Shown one piece after another: positions 1-8,465 of a stretch of DNA of 12,595 bases. This DNA comes from Bacillota bacterium. GTDB taxonomy: Bacteria; Bacillota; Clostridia; Peptostreptococcales; Anaerovoracaceae. Both the position numbers and the translations under genes were made by a program. The stretch spans positions 1 through 12,595 of the forward strand of contig JAEDNK010000042.1 of NCBI GenBank assembly GCA_016302545.1, written 5' to 3'. Under the pieces are notes generated by a model. It was not told the DNA's origin. It did no database searches and saw nothing but the letters and a program-made list of their open reading frames with translations. The stretch's first letter is position 1. Each line of letters starts with the position of its first letter.

Positions 1-1193
1 AATCCCGCTTCCGTCAGGGCATCGCGAATCTCCTTTATCTGCTCGAAGTCACGGGTCTCCATACCTATCTTGAGGAAGCAGCTGGAGATGGCCATGTTTG
101 CATCGGAACGCTCATGGTGAACGCTTATTACATTGCCGCCGCAGTTGGATATGATGGAGCTTACGCCAACCAGCTGGCCCGGCTTGTCCTCCAGGGCAAT
201 CTGCAGAGTTGTTGTTCTGCCTGTTGTCACCAGCCCTCTGGTTATTACACGTGAAAGAATATTTACATCTATGTTTCCTCCAGAAACTATGCATACAACC
301 TTCTTACCTGCAATCGGAAGCTTGTTGAAAAGAGCCGCTGCAACACTGACAGCTCCTGCACCTTCAGCGATAAGCTTCTGCTTTTCTATGAGAGTAAGGA
401 TTGCCGTTGCGATTTCATCCTCGCTTACTGTTACCACATCATCAACATAGTTGTTTATTATTTCAAAAGTTCTGTCTCCCGGATGCTTTACAGCTATGCC
501 GTCAGCAAAGGTGGCTACGTTGTTTAATGTAACAGGTTTACCCTCAGCACGGCTTTCTACCATAGAAGCGGCTTTCTCTGCCTGCACTCCATATACCTTC
601 ACATTAGGGTTGAGCTGCTTTACCGCGCAAGCCACGCCGGAAACAAGACCGCCGCCGCCTACAGGTACAATAATCGCATCGACTTCCGGAAGCTGGTCGA
701 GAATCTCCAGGCCGATGGTTCCCTGTCCTGCTATAACCTCATCATCATCAAAAGGATGAATGAGAGTTGCACCGGTTTCCTCCTGTAGTCTCAGAGCTTC
801 ATTATATGCATCGTCATATGCTCCCGGTACCAGTCTTACCTCTGCACCCAGGGCCTTTGTTGCCTCGACTTTACTGATAGGTGCTCCGTCAGGCATGCAG
901 ACGATACTCTTTATGCCCATCTTTGTTGCCGCCAGAGCCACACCCTGAGCGTGGTTGCCTGCACTGCAGGCAATAATCCCCGCTTTCTTCTGCTCATCTG
1001 TCAGCTGACTTATCTTGTAGTAGGCTCCTCTCAGCTTGAAGCTTCCTGTCACCTGCAGGTTTTCAGTCTTCAGATAAATCTCTGCACCGCCTGACATGTC
1101 TCCCGAAAGCTTTTCCGAATAGATCAGGTCTGTACGTCTTGCGGCCTCCTTCAGCACGAAAGCGGCCTGATATATTTTGTCCAGTTTAACCAT
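1..1193 (-). CDS. ilvA: Threonine ammonia-lyase (threonine dehydratase) with C-terminal ACT domain, 3' end cut by window edge
   Basis: PLP enzyme that deaminates threonine to 2-oxobutyrate, the committed step to isoleucine; cytoplasmic. 397 codons are visible. The PLP lysine is K53 in GSFKLRGA, followed by SAGNHAQG (77-84), the Gly-rich phosphate loop GGGGL (179-183) and SGGNID (304-309). From about residue 325 there is a single ACT domain (LQIALEDKPGQL) of the short-form threonine dehydratase, unlike the roughly 510-residue E. coli IlvA with its double regulatory domain. The reading frame is open at base 1, and by family length only a few residues are missing. I chose ATG 1193, where GGAG lies 12 bases upstream. 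ATG 1211 in the same frame is 3 bases after the ilvE stop but has no ribosome site at useful spacing. The ACT domain suggests allosteric control, with the ligand inferred. A catabolic (TdcB-like) role is possible by sequence but unlikely in this operon. Confidence 0.93.
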   Translation of the reverse strand, partial: MVKLDKIYQAAFVLKEAARRTDLIYSEKLSGDMSGGAEIYLKTENLQVTGSFKLRGAYYKISQLTDEQKKAGIIACSAGNHAQGVALAATKMGIKSIVCMPDGAPISKVEATKALGAEVRLVPGAYDDAYNEALRLQEETGATLIHPFDDDEVIAGQGTIGLEILDQLPEVDAIIVPVGGGGLVSGVACAVKQLNPNVKVYGVQAEKAASMVESRAEGKPVTLNNVATFADGIAVKHPGDRTFEIINNYVDDVVTVSEDEIATAILTLIEKQKLIAEGAGAVSVAAALFNKLPIAGKKVVCIVSGGNIDVNILSRVITRGLVTTGRTTTLQIALEDKPGQLVGVSSIISNCGGNVISVHHERSDANMAISSCFLKIGMETRDFEQIKEIRDALTEAG

Positions 1194-1214
1194 GGTTTTA
1201 CTGTTCTCCATCTT

Positions 1215-2279
1215 CTATTTTACTTCAACTCTCCAGCCGTACTTGTCTTCCAGTCTTCCCAACTGGATTCCCGTCACCGTATCATATATTTTCTGACTGA
1301 GATGCCCGATTTCTCCGCCGCCGATGGTCATAACCTCGTCCTTATAACGAAGCTTGCCTACAGGCGAAATTACTGCTGCAGTTCCGGTTCCGAAAACCTC
1401 CTCCAGCTTTCCGCTCTTCTGAGCCTCTATAAGCTCATCCACTGAAATTCTTCTTTCCTCCGCAGGAATTCCCCACTCTCTGCAAAGGGTAAGGACGGAA
1501 TCTCTGGTGATACCCGGCAGAATGCTTCCGCTGAGCATAGGTGTAACCACCTTGCCGTCGATTTTGAAGAAAATGTTCATTGCGCCTACTTCTTCTATAT
1601 ATTTTCTTTCAACTCCGTCAAGCCACAGCACCTGTGAATATCCGTCGTCGTGAGCCTTCACCTGCGCTGCCAGACTGGCTGCGTAGTTTCCGCCTGTCTT
1701 GGCGAATCCCATACCGCCGCGGACTGCTCTTACATAGTCGTCTTCAATCCAGATTCCCACAGGAGCCAAACCTTCCTCGTAGTAAGCGCCGCTTGGGGAA
1801 AGGATGATTATAAACATAAAGGTTTCCGACACTTCCACTCCCAGATAAGCCTCCGTGGCGATGATGAAAGGTCTCACATAAAGTGAAGTTCCCGGTTCCG
1901 TAGGAATCCAGTCCTCGTCCTCCTTTACCACAGCCTTTACAGCCTGAACGAAATCCTCAACGGGAAGCTCAGGGATGCAGAGTCTCTTGTTGGTGGTGTT
2001 GGTTCGCTTGCCGTTCATATCAGGTCTGAAGAGATAGCTTTTGCCGTCATCGCCCTTGTATGCCTTAAGTCCCTCGAACATGGCCTGTCCGTAGTGGAGA
2101 GCCATGGCGGCGGGAGACAGTTTCAAGTCCTCATAGGGTACGATTCTCGGGTCATGCCAGCCCTTTCCCTTTGTATAATCCATGATAAACATATGGTCAG
2201 TAAATATTCTTCCAAATCCCAAAGGTCCTTCCGGCTTAGCCTTAGGGCTTGTGGTTCTTGTTACTTTGATATCCAGCAT
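1215..2279 (-). CDS. ilvE: Branched-chain amino acid aminotransferase
   Basis: Class IV (fold-type IV) PLP aminotransferase that transfers the amino group from glutamate to the 2-oxo acids of Ile, Val and Leu, the last step of all three pathways; cytoplasmic. The 354 residues match the longer BCAT type found in eukaryotes and many Bacillota, rather than the roughly 310-residue E. coli IlvE. The Schiff-base lysine is K194 in GFAKTGGNYAASL. Other family signatures are HYGQAMFEGLKAY (62-74), FRPDMN (84-89), EEVGAMNIFF (229-238) and FGTGTAAVISPV (296-307). The start at 2279 is preceded by GGGAGG with 8-base spacing. It lies 35 bases downstream of leuB and is followed closely by ilvA, so all three are probably on one transcript. 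Confidence 0.96.
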   Translation of the reverse strand: MLDIKVTRTTSPKAKPEGPLGFGRIFTDHMFIMDYTKGKGWHDPRIVPYEDLKLSPAAMALHYGQAMFEGLKAYKGDDGKSYLFRPDMNGKRTNTTNKRLCIPELPVEDFVQAVKAVVKEDEDWIPTEPGTSLYVRPFIIATEAYLGVEVSETFMFIIILSPSGAYYEEGLAPVGIWIEDDYVRAVRGGMGFAKTGGNYAASLAAQVKAHDDGYSQVLWLDGVERKYIEEVGAMNIFFKIDGKVVTPMLSGSILPGITRDSVLTLCREWGIPAEERRISVDELIEAQKSGKLEEVFGTGTAAVISPVGKLRYKDEVMTIGGGEIGHLSQKIYDTVTGIQLGRLEDKYGWRVEVK

Positions 2280-2314
2280 TTCATTTTCCTCCCGGTCATT
2301 TCATCTACAGTATT

Positions 2315-3388
2315 CTAAAGTCTTTCTATAATCTTTGCTGTCATCTCTTTGCAGGAAAGAGGCTCTGCCCCGCTGTTTCCCACAATATCAGCAGTCCTGA
2401 AACCCTCCTCCAGCACTGCATTTACAGCATTTTCTATGCAGTCTGCTTCCTCCGAAAGATCAAAGGAATATCTTAGCATCATGGCTGCCGATAAGATGGT
2501 TGCCATAGGATTTGCCTTGCCTGTGCCTGCGATGTCAGGTGCAGAACCGTGAATAGGCTCGTACATTCCGCATTTGCTGTCTCCCAGCGATGCCGAAGGC
2601 AGCAGGCCGATGGAACCTGTAATCTGGGAGGCTTCATCGGAAAGAATGTCTCCGAACATATTTGAGGTCACTGCCACATCGAATCTTGACGGTTCTCTGA
2701 CAAGCTGCATTGCCGCATTGTCCACATACATGTGGCTTACTTCAACGTCCTGATACTCCTCTGCAATTCTGTTTACGGTCTGTCTCCACAGCCTTGAGGT
2801 TTCCAGCACGTTGGCCTTATCGATGCTGATAAGATTTTTTCTTCTTTTTCTCGCAGTCTCGAAGGCAACTCTTGCAATTCTCTCTATTTCCATTACGCTG
2901 TAGGCCTCTGTATCGTAGGCCTCCTCGCCGTATCTGCCTTCTCTTCTTCCTCTCTCACCGAAATAGATTCCGCCTGTAAGTTCTCTTACGATTACCAGAT
3001 CAAAACCTCTTTCCACGATATCAGGTCTGAGGGTACAGGCCCCCATGAGAGCCGGATAAATCTTAGCCGGTCTCAGATTCGTATATAATCCCAGGGCTGC
3101 GCGCAGTCCCAGAAGAGCTTTTTCAGGTCTCAGGTCAGAAGGCACATTGTCCCACTTTGGACCTCCTACAGCTCCCAGCAGCACGCTGTCGCTGTTTTTG
3201 CAGCCCTCCACAGTTTCCTCTGGAAGAGGCTTCCCGTACTTGTCGTAGGCGCAGCCCCCTGCCAGGTATTCGGTGAAAATAAACTGATGACCGTATTTCT
3301 CGCCTACCTTTTTCAGGACTTCAACTGCTCCCTCGACGATTTCAGGACCGATGCCATCGCCCTTTACCAGTGCAATATTATAGTTCAT
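2315..3388 (-). CDS. leuB: 3-isopropylmalate dehydrogenase
   Basis: NAD-dependent oxidative decarboxylase that converts (2R,3S)-3-isopropylmalate to 2-oxoisocaproate in leucine synthesis; a cytoplasmic dimer in the family. The 357 residues are full length. Visible signatures are GDGIGPEI (10-17), GGPKWDN (75-81), substrate arginines R96, R106 and R135, Y142 in GGIYFGERG, K191 in IDKANVLE, D223 in YVDNAAMQL, and the metal-binding aspartates D247 and D251 in MFGDILSDEASQITGSIG. GSAPDIAGTGKANP (281-294) is the NAD-binding stretch. The hydrophobic context after SDEAS (SQITGSIGLLPSASLG) fits isopropylmalate rather than isocitrate. The start codon overlaps the leuD stop as ATGA, a classic arrangement for translational coupling. 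GGACCGGAG just upstream supplies the ribosome site inside leuD. Confidence 0.97.
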   Translation of the reverse strand: MNYNIALVKGDGIGPEIVEGAVEVLKKVGEKYGHQFIFTEYLAGGCAYDKYGKPLPEETVEGCKNSDSVLLGAVGGPKWDNVPSDLRPEKALLGLRAALGLYTNLRPAKIYPALMGACTLRPDIVERGFDLVIVRELTGGIYFGERGRREGRYGEEAYDTEAYSVMEIERIARVAFETARKRRKNLISIDKANVLETSRLWRQTVNRIAEEYQDVEVSHMYVDNAAMQLVREPSRFDVAVTSNMFGDILSDEASQITGSIGLLPSASLGDSKCGMYEPIHGSAPDIAGTGKANPMATILSAAMMLRYSFDLSEEADCIENAVNAVLEEGFRTADIVGNSGAEPLSCKEMTAKIIERL

Positions 3389-3891
3389 CTCCGGTCCTCC
3401 TTTGCAGCCTGTCTTTCCTTAAGATATTTAAGCAGGCCACCCTCGTCGATTATGCGTGTTATGAATTCAGGGAAAGCTGCCGCCCGGAAGCTTTCACCGG
3501 TAGTCTCATCTGTGATTACACCCGTTTTAAAGTCCACGGAAACCTTATCTCCGTTCTGAATCTTTGCCACAGCCTCAGGACATTCCAGAATAGGAAATCC
3601 GATGTTGATAGCATTACGGTAAAAGATTCTGGCAAAGCTGGCTGCGATTACGCAGGAAATGCCGCTGGCCTGAATAGCCACAGGAGCGTGCTCTCTTGAC
3701 GAGCCGCATCCGAAATTGGCACCTCCCACCATAATATCACCCGGCTTTACCTTGTTCACAAAATCTATATCGATATCCTCCATGCAGTGCTTCGCCAGTT
3801 CCTCGGGAGAAGGAGCGTTGAGGTATCTTGCCGGAATAATAACGTCTGTGTCGATGTTATCTCCGTATTTTATAACTTTTCCTGTGATCAT
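3385..3891 (-). CDS. leuD: 3-isopropylmalate dehydratase small subunit
   Basis: Small swivel-domain subunit of isopropylmalate isomerase. With LeuC it converts 2-isopropylmalate to 3-isopropylmalate. The 168 residues carry GDNIDTDVIIPARYL (10-24), the GCGSSREHAP motif (61-70) that positions substrate, and YRNAINIGFPILE (91-103). The short length, paired with a LeuC of about 420 residues, is the type first described for archaea and common in Clostridia, rather than the roughly 200-residue E. coli LeuD. The reading frame stays open upstream to ATG 3945. However, ATG 3891 has a perfect AGGAGG seven bases away and the protein then starts directly at the conserved MITGKVIKYGDN, so I chose 3891. 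The leuC stop is 19 bases upstream, and the leuD stop overlaps leuB by 4 bases. Confidence 0.96.
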   Translation of the reverse strand: MITGKVIKYGDNIDTDVIIPARYLNAPSPEELAKHCMEDIDIDFVNKVKPGDIMVGGANFGCGSSREHAPVAIQASGISCVIAASFARIFYRNAINIGFPILECPEAVAKIQNGDKVSVDFKTGVITDETTGESFRAAAFPEFITRIIDEGGLLKYLKERQAAKEDRR

Positions 3892-3910
3892 TCTTCTTCC
3901 TCCTATACTC

Positions 3911-5176
3911 CTATAAGTCCTCCGGCGATGCCACGGAACCTGCAACAGCCGATGCTGCAGCTACTGCAGGGCTGGCAAGGATAACCTCACTCTTTACATG
4001 GCCCATTCTGCCTACAAAGTTTCTGTTGGTTGTCGCCACAGCTCTTTCGCCTTCAGCCATGATACCCATATGTCCTCCAAGGCAAGGTCCACATGTCGGT
4101 GTCGAAACCGCACAGCCCGCTTCGATGAAAATCTCCGCAAGACCTTCCTTTACGCACTGAAGATAAACCTCCTGCGTAGCCGGAATGACGATGCACTTCA
4201 CATCAGCGGCAACCTTTCTGCCTTTCAGCACCTCTGCAGCAGCTCTCATGTCTGAAATTCTGCCGTTGGTGCAGGATCCTATGATAACCTGGTTGATAGG
4301 GAGTCCCTTAACCTCGTCAACAGTCCTGGTGTTTGACGGAAGGTGAGGCATTGATACTGTAGGTTTGAGCTCCGAAAGGTTGATTACAACCTCGCTGTCA
4401 TATTCAGCATCAGGGTCAGCCTCGTAAATCTTCGGTTCTCTTGTGAATCTGTCCTTTATGTATTCCCTGGTTTTTTCATCTACAGGGAATATTCCGTTCT
4501 TGGCACCTGCCTCGATAGCCATATTTGCGATAGTAAATCTGTCGTCCATGGAAAGCTCGGAAACGCCTTCTCCTGTAAATTCAAGGGATTTGTACAGCGC
4601 TCCGTCAACCCCTATCATACCGATAAGATGGAGTATAACATCTTTACCGCTTACATATGGCTGCAGTCTTCCCTTAAGAGTAACCTTTATTGCTGAAGGA
4701 ACTTTGAACCAGTTCTCGCCCATGGCCATTCCTGCTGCCATATCGGTTGAACCGACGCCTGTAGAAAATGCTCCCAGTGCACCGTATGTACATGTGTGGG
4801 AATCTGCTCCGATAATGCAGTCCCCCGGTCCTACGATACCTTTTTCCGGAAGCAGTGCATGCTCAATGCCTACCGTCCCCACATCGTAGCAGTGCTTTAT
4901 GTCAAAGCGCTTGGCAAATTCTCTGACCGTCTTGCACAACTGTGCAGACTTGATGTCCTTGCATGGTGTATAGTGGTCCAGAACCAGAGCGATTTTTTCT
5001 TTATCAAAAACCCGGGTAAATCCAGCCTTGTCGAAGACATCGATTGCCACAGGAGATGTAATATCGTTTCCCAGAACCATATCCAGCTTTGCTTCTATGA
5101 GATCGCCGGCCTTTACTGACGGCAGACCTGCATGAGCGGCAAGAATTTTCTGTGTCATTGTCATTCTAGTTGTCAT
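3911..5176 (-). CDS. leuC: 3-isopropylmalate dehydratase large subunit
   Basis: Aconitase-family large subunit carrying the [4Fe-4S] cluster of isopropylmalate isomerase. It works with LeuD in leucine synthesis in the cytoplasm. At 421 residues it belongs to the shorter LeuC group (archaeal/clostridial type, related to homoaconitase), not the roughly 466-residue E. coli form. The cluster ligands are C302 in IGSCTNGR, and C362 and C365 in TPTCGPCLGGHMG. GADSHTCTYGALGAFSTGVGSTD (123-145) is the family signature, with substrate-pocket residues. The start at ATG 5176 is supported by AAGGAG with 7-base spacing and makes the gene overlap the end of leuA by 11 bases. In-frame ATGs at 5164 and 5158 lack their own site at good spacing. 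Homoaconitase activity cannot be excluded by sequence alone, but the leuA-leuC-leuD-leuB order argues for isopropylmalate. Confidence 0.96.
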   Translation of the reverse strand: MTTRMTMTQKILAAHAGLPSVKAGDLIEAKLDMVLGNDITSPVAIDVFDKAGFTRVFDKEKIALVLDHYTPCKDIKSAQLCKTVREFAKRFDIKHCYDVGTVGIEHALLPEKGIVGPGDCIIGADSHTCTYGALGAFSTGVGSTDMAAGMAMGENWFKVPSAIKVTLKGRLQPYVSGKDVILHLIGMIGVDGALYKSLEFTGEGVSELSMDDRFTIANMAIEAGAKNGIFPVDEKTREYIKDRFTREPKIYEADPDAEYDSEVVINLSELKPTVSMPHLPSNTRTVDEVKGLPINQVIIGSCTNGRISDMRAAAEVLKGRKVAADVKCIVIPATQEVYLQCVKEGLAEIFIEAGCAVSTPTCGPCLGGHMGIMAEGERAVATTNRNFVGRMGHVKSEVILASPAVAAASAVAGSVASPEDL

Positions 5177-6728
5177 TGGCGGTCTCCTTCTCTCCGGTCC
5201 GGTCGCTGCTGTAAGCGCGCATCATCTTGTTCATTGCCTTGATGTAGGCCAGAATACTTGCTTCAAAAATATCTGTGGAAAGCCCTCTGCCCACATAGGA
5301 ACGATTATCAGCCAGCAGCTTTACAGTAACTTCACCCAGTGTATCCTTACCTTCTGATATGGAGTTGATGGTGTAAAGGTCGAAGGTATGCTCTACGGGC
5401 TTTACTATCTTGTCGATAGCATTGAAAGCAGCGTCTATAGGTCCGTCGCCCAGGCATACGTCTTCGTACTTCTTTCCATTCTTGATAAGTGATACGGTGC
5501 TTGTTGCCGTTGTGAAGTTGCTTGTGTGAACTGCGAACCAGTCAAGAGCATATTCATCAGGACGCACTTCCTCATCAGCTGAAGTGTTGTGAATAACGAT
5601 AGCCTCAATATCAGCGTCATTGATGTTTTTCTTCTTGTCGCAGAGTGCTTTGAATTCATCGAAACACTTAAGCAGTTCTTCTTCGGTGAGGGTATAGCCC
5701 ATCTCGTTTATATGTGTCTGGAAAGCATGTTTGCCGGAGTGTTTTCCTAAAACTATGTTGTTTGCCGTAATTCCCACAGCCTCCGGTGTGAGAATCTCGT
5801 ATGTCTTCTTGTTTGCCAATACTCCGTGCTGATGAATTCCCGACTCATGAGCAAAAGCGTTTTTACCTACGATTGGCTTATTGATAGGCGGGTTCTGTCC
5901 TATTATATTGTAGACAGTCTTGCTGGCTCTGTAAATCTTGGTGGTATCAATCTCTGTATTAACCTCGAAGATGTCCGCACGTGTTCTCATAGCCATAACA
6001 ACTTCTTCAAGTGAAGTGTTTCCGGCTCTTTCGCCCAGTCCGTTGATGGTACATTCAATCTGCCTTGCACCGCCCAGAACACCTGCCAGAGAATTGGCCA
6101 CAGCCATGCCCAGATCGTTATGGCAGTGAACGGAGAAATCCACTTTGTCTGCGTTTTCCACATTCTTTATCATATGTTCTATGAGGGCGCGCATCTCAGA
6201 CGGTGTGGTATATCCCACTGTATCCGGCAGATTTATTACTGAAGCGCCGTTCTTAATTGCCACCTCAACCACCTTGGTCAGGAAGTCTATATCGCTTCTG
6301 GTTGCATCCTCTGCAGAAAACTCGATATTTGAGCAGTAGTTTCTCGCGTACTTTACCATTGCAGCTGTTCTTTCCAGAACCTGAGCAGGGGTCATCTTAA
6401 GCTTGTACTCCATATGAAGAGGTGAAGTTGCAATGAAAAGATGAATTCGCGGATCTGCCGCATCTTTTACTGCTGCCCAGGCTGTATCGATGTCTTTTTC
6501 AGATGCTCTTGCAAGTGATGCTACGCTGCAGTCCTTAATTATCTTTGCAATAGTGTTTACCGACTCGAAGTCCCCGGGAGACGAAATAGCAAAGCCTGCT
6601 TCGATTACATCAACTTTCATCTTTTCCAGGCACTTAGCCACCTCGATTTTTTCCCTCAGGTTCATGCTGCAGCCCGGTGACTGCTCGCCGTCTCTTAAAG
6701 TCGTATCAAAAATTTTAACTTGATGCAT
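5166..6728 (-). CDS. leuA: 2-isopropylmalate synthase
   Basis: Condenses 2-oxoisovalerate with acetyl-CoA, the committed step to leucine. The catalytic TIM barrel (about 1-270) has DTTLRDGEQSPG (8-19, with R12 and D13) and the metal-binding HCHNDLG (H201, H203), followed by NGLGERAGNTSLEE (229-242). FAHESGIHQHGVL (292-304) and GKHSGKHAF (328-336) lie in the linker. A C-terminal regulatory domain (about 390-505) has DGPIDAAFNAI and GRGLSTDIFEASI, the fold that binds leucine for feedback inhibition in this family. The 520 residues are full length for the long form. Homocitrate or citramalate synthase are related alternatives, but the neighbouring leuC, leuD and leuB favour isopropylmalate. The ribosome site AGAGG has 8-base spacing to ATG 6728. 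A hairpin lies in the 46-base gap after ilvD. Confidence 0.95.
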   Translation of the reverse strand: MHQVKIFDTTLRDGEQSPGCSMNLREKIEVAKCLEKMKVDVIEAGFAISSPGDFESVNTIAKIIKDCSVASLARASEKDIDTAWAAVKDAADPRIHLFIATSPLHMEYKLKMTPAQVLERTAAMVKYARNYCSNIEFSAEDATRSDIDFLTKVVEVAIKNGASVINLPDTVGYTTPSEMRALIEHMIKNVENADKVDFSVHCHNDLGMAVANSLAGVLGGARQIECTINGLGERAGNTSLEEVVMAMRTRADIFEVNTEIDTTKIYRASKTVYNIIGQNPPINKPIVGKNAFAHESGIHQHGVLANKKTYEILTPEAVGITANNIVLGKHSGKHAFQTHINEMGYTLTEEELLKCFDEFKALCDKKKNINDADIEAIVIHNTSADEEVRPDEYALDWFAVHTSNFTTATSTVSLIKNGKKYEDVCLGDGPIDAAFNAIDKIVKPVEHTFDLYTINSISEGKDTLGEVTVKLLADNRSYVGRGLSTDIFEASILAYIKAMNKMMRAYSSDRTGEKETANDN

Positions 6729-6747
6729 TTATTTTTCCTCTTTCTCC

Positions 6748-6770
6748 TGCACCGGCAACCGGCCGATGCA
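6748..6770 (-). promoter_or_regulatory. Intercistronic hairpin between ilvD and leuA
   Basis: On the transcribed (minus) strand, TGCATCGGC and GCCGGTGCA can form a 9-base-pair stem (one U-G pair) around the 5-base loop CGGTT. No U-run follows; the next bases are the purine-rich leuA ribosome site. It is therefore not a standard intrinsic terminator. A role in RNA processing, stability or tuning of leuA relative to ilvD is inferred. A second, small perfect repeat (ATACT-N3-AGTAT, 6778-6790) overlaps the ilvD stop. Confidence 0.55.
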
Positions 6771-6774
6771 ACTT

Positions 6775-8439
6775 TTATACTGTCAGTATGGCTCCTTTGT
6801 CTGCCGAGCTTACCAGCTTGGCGTACCTTGCCAGATAGCCTGTCTTAACCTTTGGCTCAGGACATACCCAGGCTTTTCTTCTTTCCTCAAGCTCTGCGTC
6901 GCTCACCTTAAGCTGGATACTGCAGTTCTTTATGTCTATAGCTATAATATCGCCTTCTTCTACAAGGGCAATATTTCCTCCTGCTGCTGCTTCAGGACTT
7001 ACATGGCCTATGGCCGCACCTCTTGTGGCGCCGGAAAATCTTCCGTCTGTAATGAGGGCTACGCTTTCACCCAGTCCCATACCACAGATAGCTGATGTGG
7101 GGTTGAGCATTTCTCTCATTCCCGGGCCTCCCTTAGGTCCTTCGTATCTGATGACTACCACATCGCCCGCCTTGATTCCGCCTGCATAGATGGTCTCAAT
7201 AGCTTCTTCCTCGGAGTCAAAAACTCTTGCAGGACCTTCGTGCTTCATCATCTCAGGTGCTACGGCAGACTGTTTTACAACGCAGCCGTCAGGTGCCAGA
7301 TTGCCCTTGAGAACTGCTATGCCGCCGCTCTGTGAATAAGGGTTTTCCACCGGTCTTATTATTTCAGTGTCTTTATTTGAAACACCCTGAAGATTTTCTT
7401 CCATGGTCTTTCCGGTTACAGTCATAACGCTTGTATCAAGAAGATTCTTTTTTGTCAGTTCCTTCATTACTGCGTATACGCCGCCGGCTCTGTCAAGATC
7501 CTCCATGAAGGTGTCTCCTGCCGGTGCCAGATGACACAGGTTAGGAGTTTTTGCGCTGATTTCGTTGGACATATCAAAGCTTATTTCAATACCTGCTTCG
7601 TGTGCTATAGCCGGCAGGTGAAGCATGGTGTTGGTTGAGCATCCAAGGGCCATGTCTACGGTTTCTGCATTGTGGAAAGCCTGAGGAGTCATAATGTCTC
7701 CAGGCTTGATATCCTTCTCAATAAGTTCCATAATCTTCATGCCTGTTTCCTTGGCAAAGCGTATGCGTGCCGAATAAGGTGCAGGAATCGTACCGTTTCC
7801 GGAAAGTGCCATACCTATTGCCTCTGTAAGGCAGTTCATGGAATTGGCCGTATACATGCCTGAGCATGAGCCGCAGGACGGACATGCGTTTTCCTCGTAG
7901 TCAAGTACCCCCTCTTCGTCGAGAGTACCTGCATGGTATGCACCTACTGCCTCAAACATGTGGCTCAGGCAGGTACGTCTTCCGTCTTTGAGATGTCCTG
8001 CCAGCATAGGTCCTCCCGAGCAGAAGATGGTCGGTATGTTAAGTCTGGCTGCCGCCATAAGGAGTCCCGGCACATTCTTGTCGCAGTTGGGAATCATTAC
8101 AAGGCCGTCAAACTGGTGAGCGGTAACCATTGCCTCTGTGGAATCTGCCACAAGGTCTCTCGTAACCAGTGAGTATTTCATGCCTATGTGACCCATGGCA
8201 ATTCCGTCGCAGACCGCGATGGCAGGGAACATTATCGGTGTTCCCCCTGCCGCTCTTACCCCTGCCTTTACGGCTTCTGTTATCTTATCCAGGTTCATGT
8301 GACCCGGAACTATTTCGTTATATGAGCTTACGATGCCCACCAGAGGTCTTTTCATTTCCTCCTCTGTAAGGCCCAAAGCGAATAAAAGGCTTCTGTTAGG
8401 TGCTCTTTCTACACCCTTCTTTATACAATCCGATCGCAT
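6775..8439 (-). CDS. ilvD: Dihydroxy-acid dehydratase
   Basis: Fe-S enzyme of the IlvD/Edd family. It dehydrates 2,3-dihydroxyisovalerate and 2,3-dihydroxy-3-methylvalerate to the 2-oxo acids that feed IlvE and LeuA. The 554 residues are full length. Visible motifs are CDKNVPG (119-125, the IlvD/Edd signature with C119), CPSCGSCSGMYTANSMN (186-202, with C192) and DGRFSGATRG (465-474, with S469 as the expected catalytic base). At residue 46 the protein has glycine (IVPGH), where [2Fe-2S] enzymes usually have cysteine (TPCN). The E. coli [4Fe-4S] enzyme also has VPGH, so an oxygen-labile 4Fe-4S type is inferred, fitting an anaerobe. A sugar-acid dehydratase paralogue is unlikely given the operon. 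GGAGG with 6-base spacing supports ATG 8439. The ilvC stop is 26 bases upstream. Confidence 0.96.
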   Translation of the reverse strand: MRSDCIKKGVERAPNRSLLFALGLTEEEMKRPLVGIVSSYNEIVPGHMNLDKITEAVKAGVRAAGGTPIMFPAIAVCDGIAMGHIGMKYSLVTRDLVADSTEAMVTAHQFDGLVMIPNCDKNVPGLLMAAARLNIPTIFCSGGPMLAGHLKDGRRTCLSHMFEAVGAYHAGTLDEEGVLDYEENACPSCGSCSGMYTANSMNCLTEAIGMALSGNGTIPAPYSARIRFAKETGMKIMELIEKDIKPGDIMTPQAFHNAETVDMALGCSTNTMLHLPAIAHEAGIEISFDMSNEISAKTPNLCHLAPAGDTFMEDLDRAGGVYAVMKELTKKNLLDTSVMTVTGKTMEENLQGVSNKDTEIIRPVENPYSQSGGIAVLKGNLAPDGCVVKQSAVAPEMMKHEGPARVFDSEEEAIETIYAGGIKAGDVVVIRYEGPKGGPGMREMLNPTSAICGMGLGESVALITDGRFSGATRGAAIGHVSPEAAAGGNIALVEEGDIIAIDIKNCSIQLKVSDAELEERRKAWVCPEPKVKTGYLARYAKLVSSADKGAILTV

Positions 8440-8465
8440 TTTTATCCTCCGAAATCCGACTTCCG

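Noticed and set aside
3892..3945. Longer LeuD starting at 3945
   Set aside because: It would overlap leuC by 35 bases. A perfect AGGAGG precedes ATG 3891, where the conserved family N-terminus begins.
4443..4889. 148-codon plus-strand ORF opposite leuC
   Set aside because: It is a shadow of leuC codons, with no recognisable domain or convincing ribosome site.
6775..6830. Internal promoter before leuA (TATAAA near the ilvD stop)
   Set aside because: No acceptable -35 hexamer lies about 17 bases upstream, and the TATAAA overlaps the ilvD stop codon.
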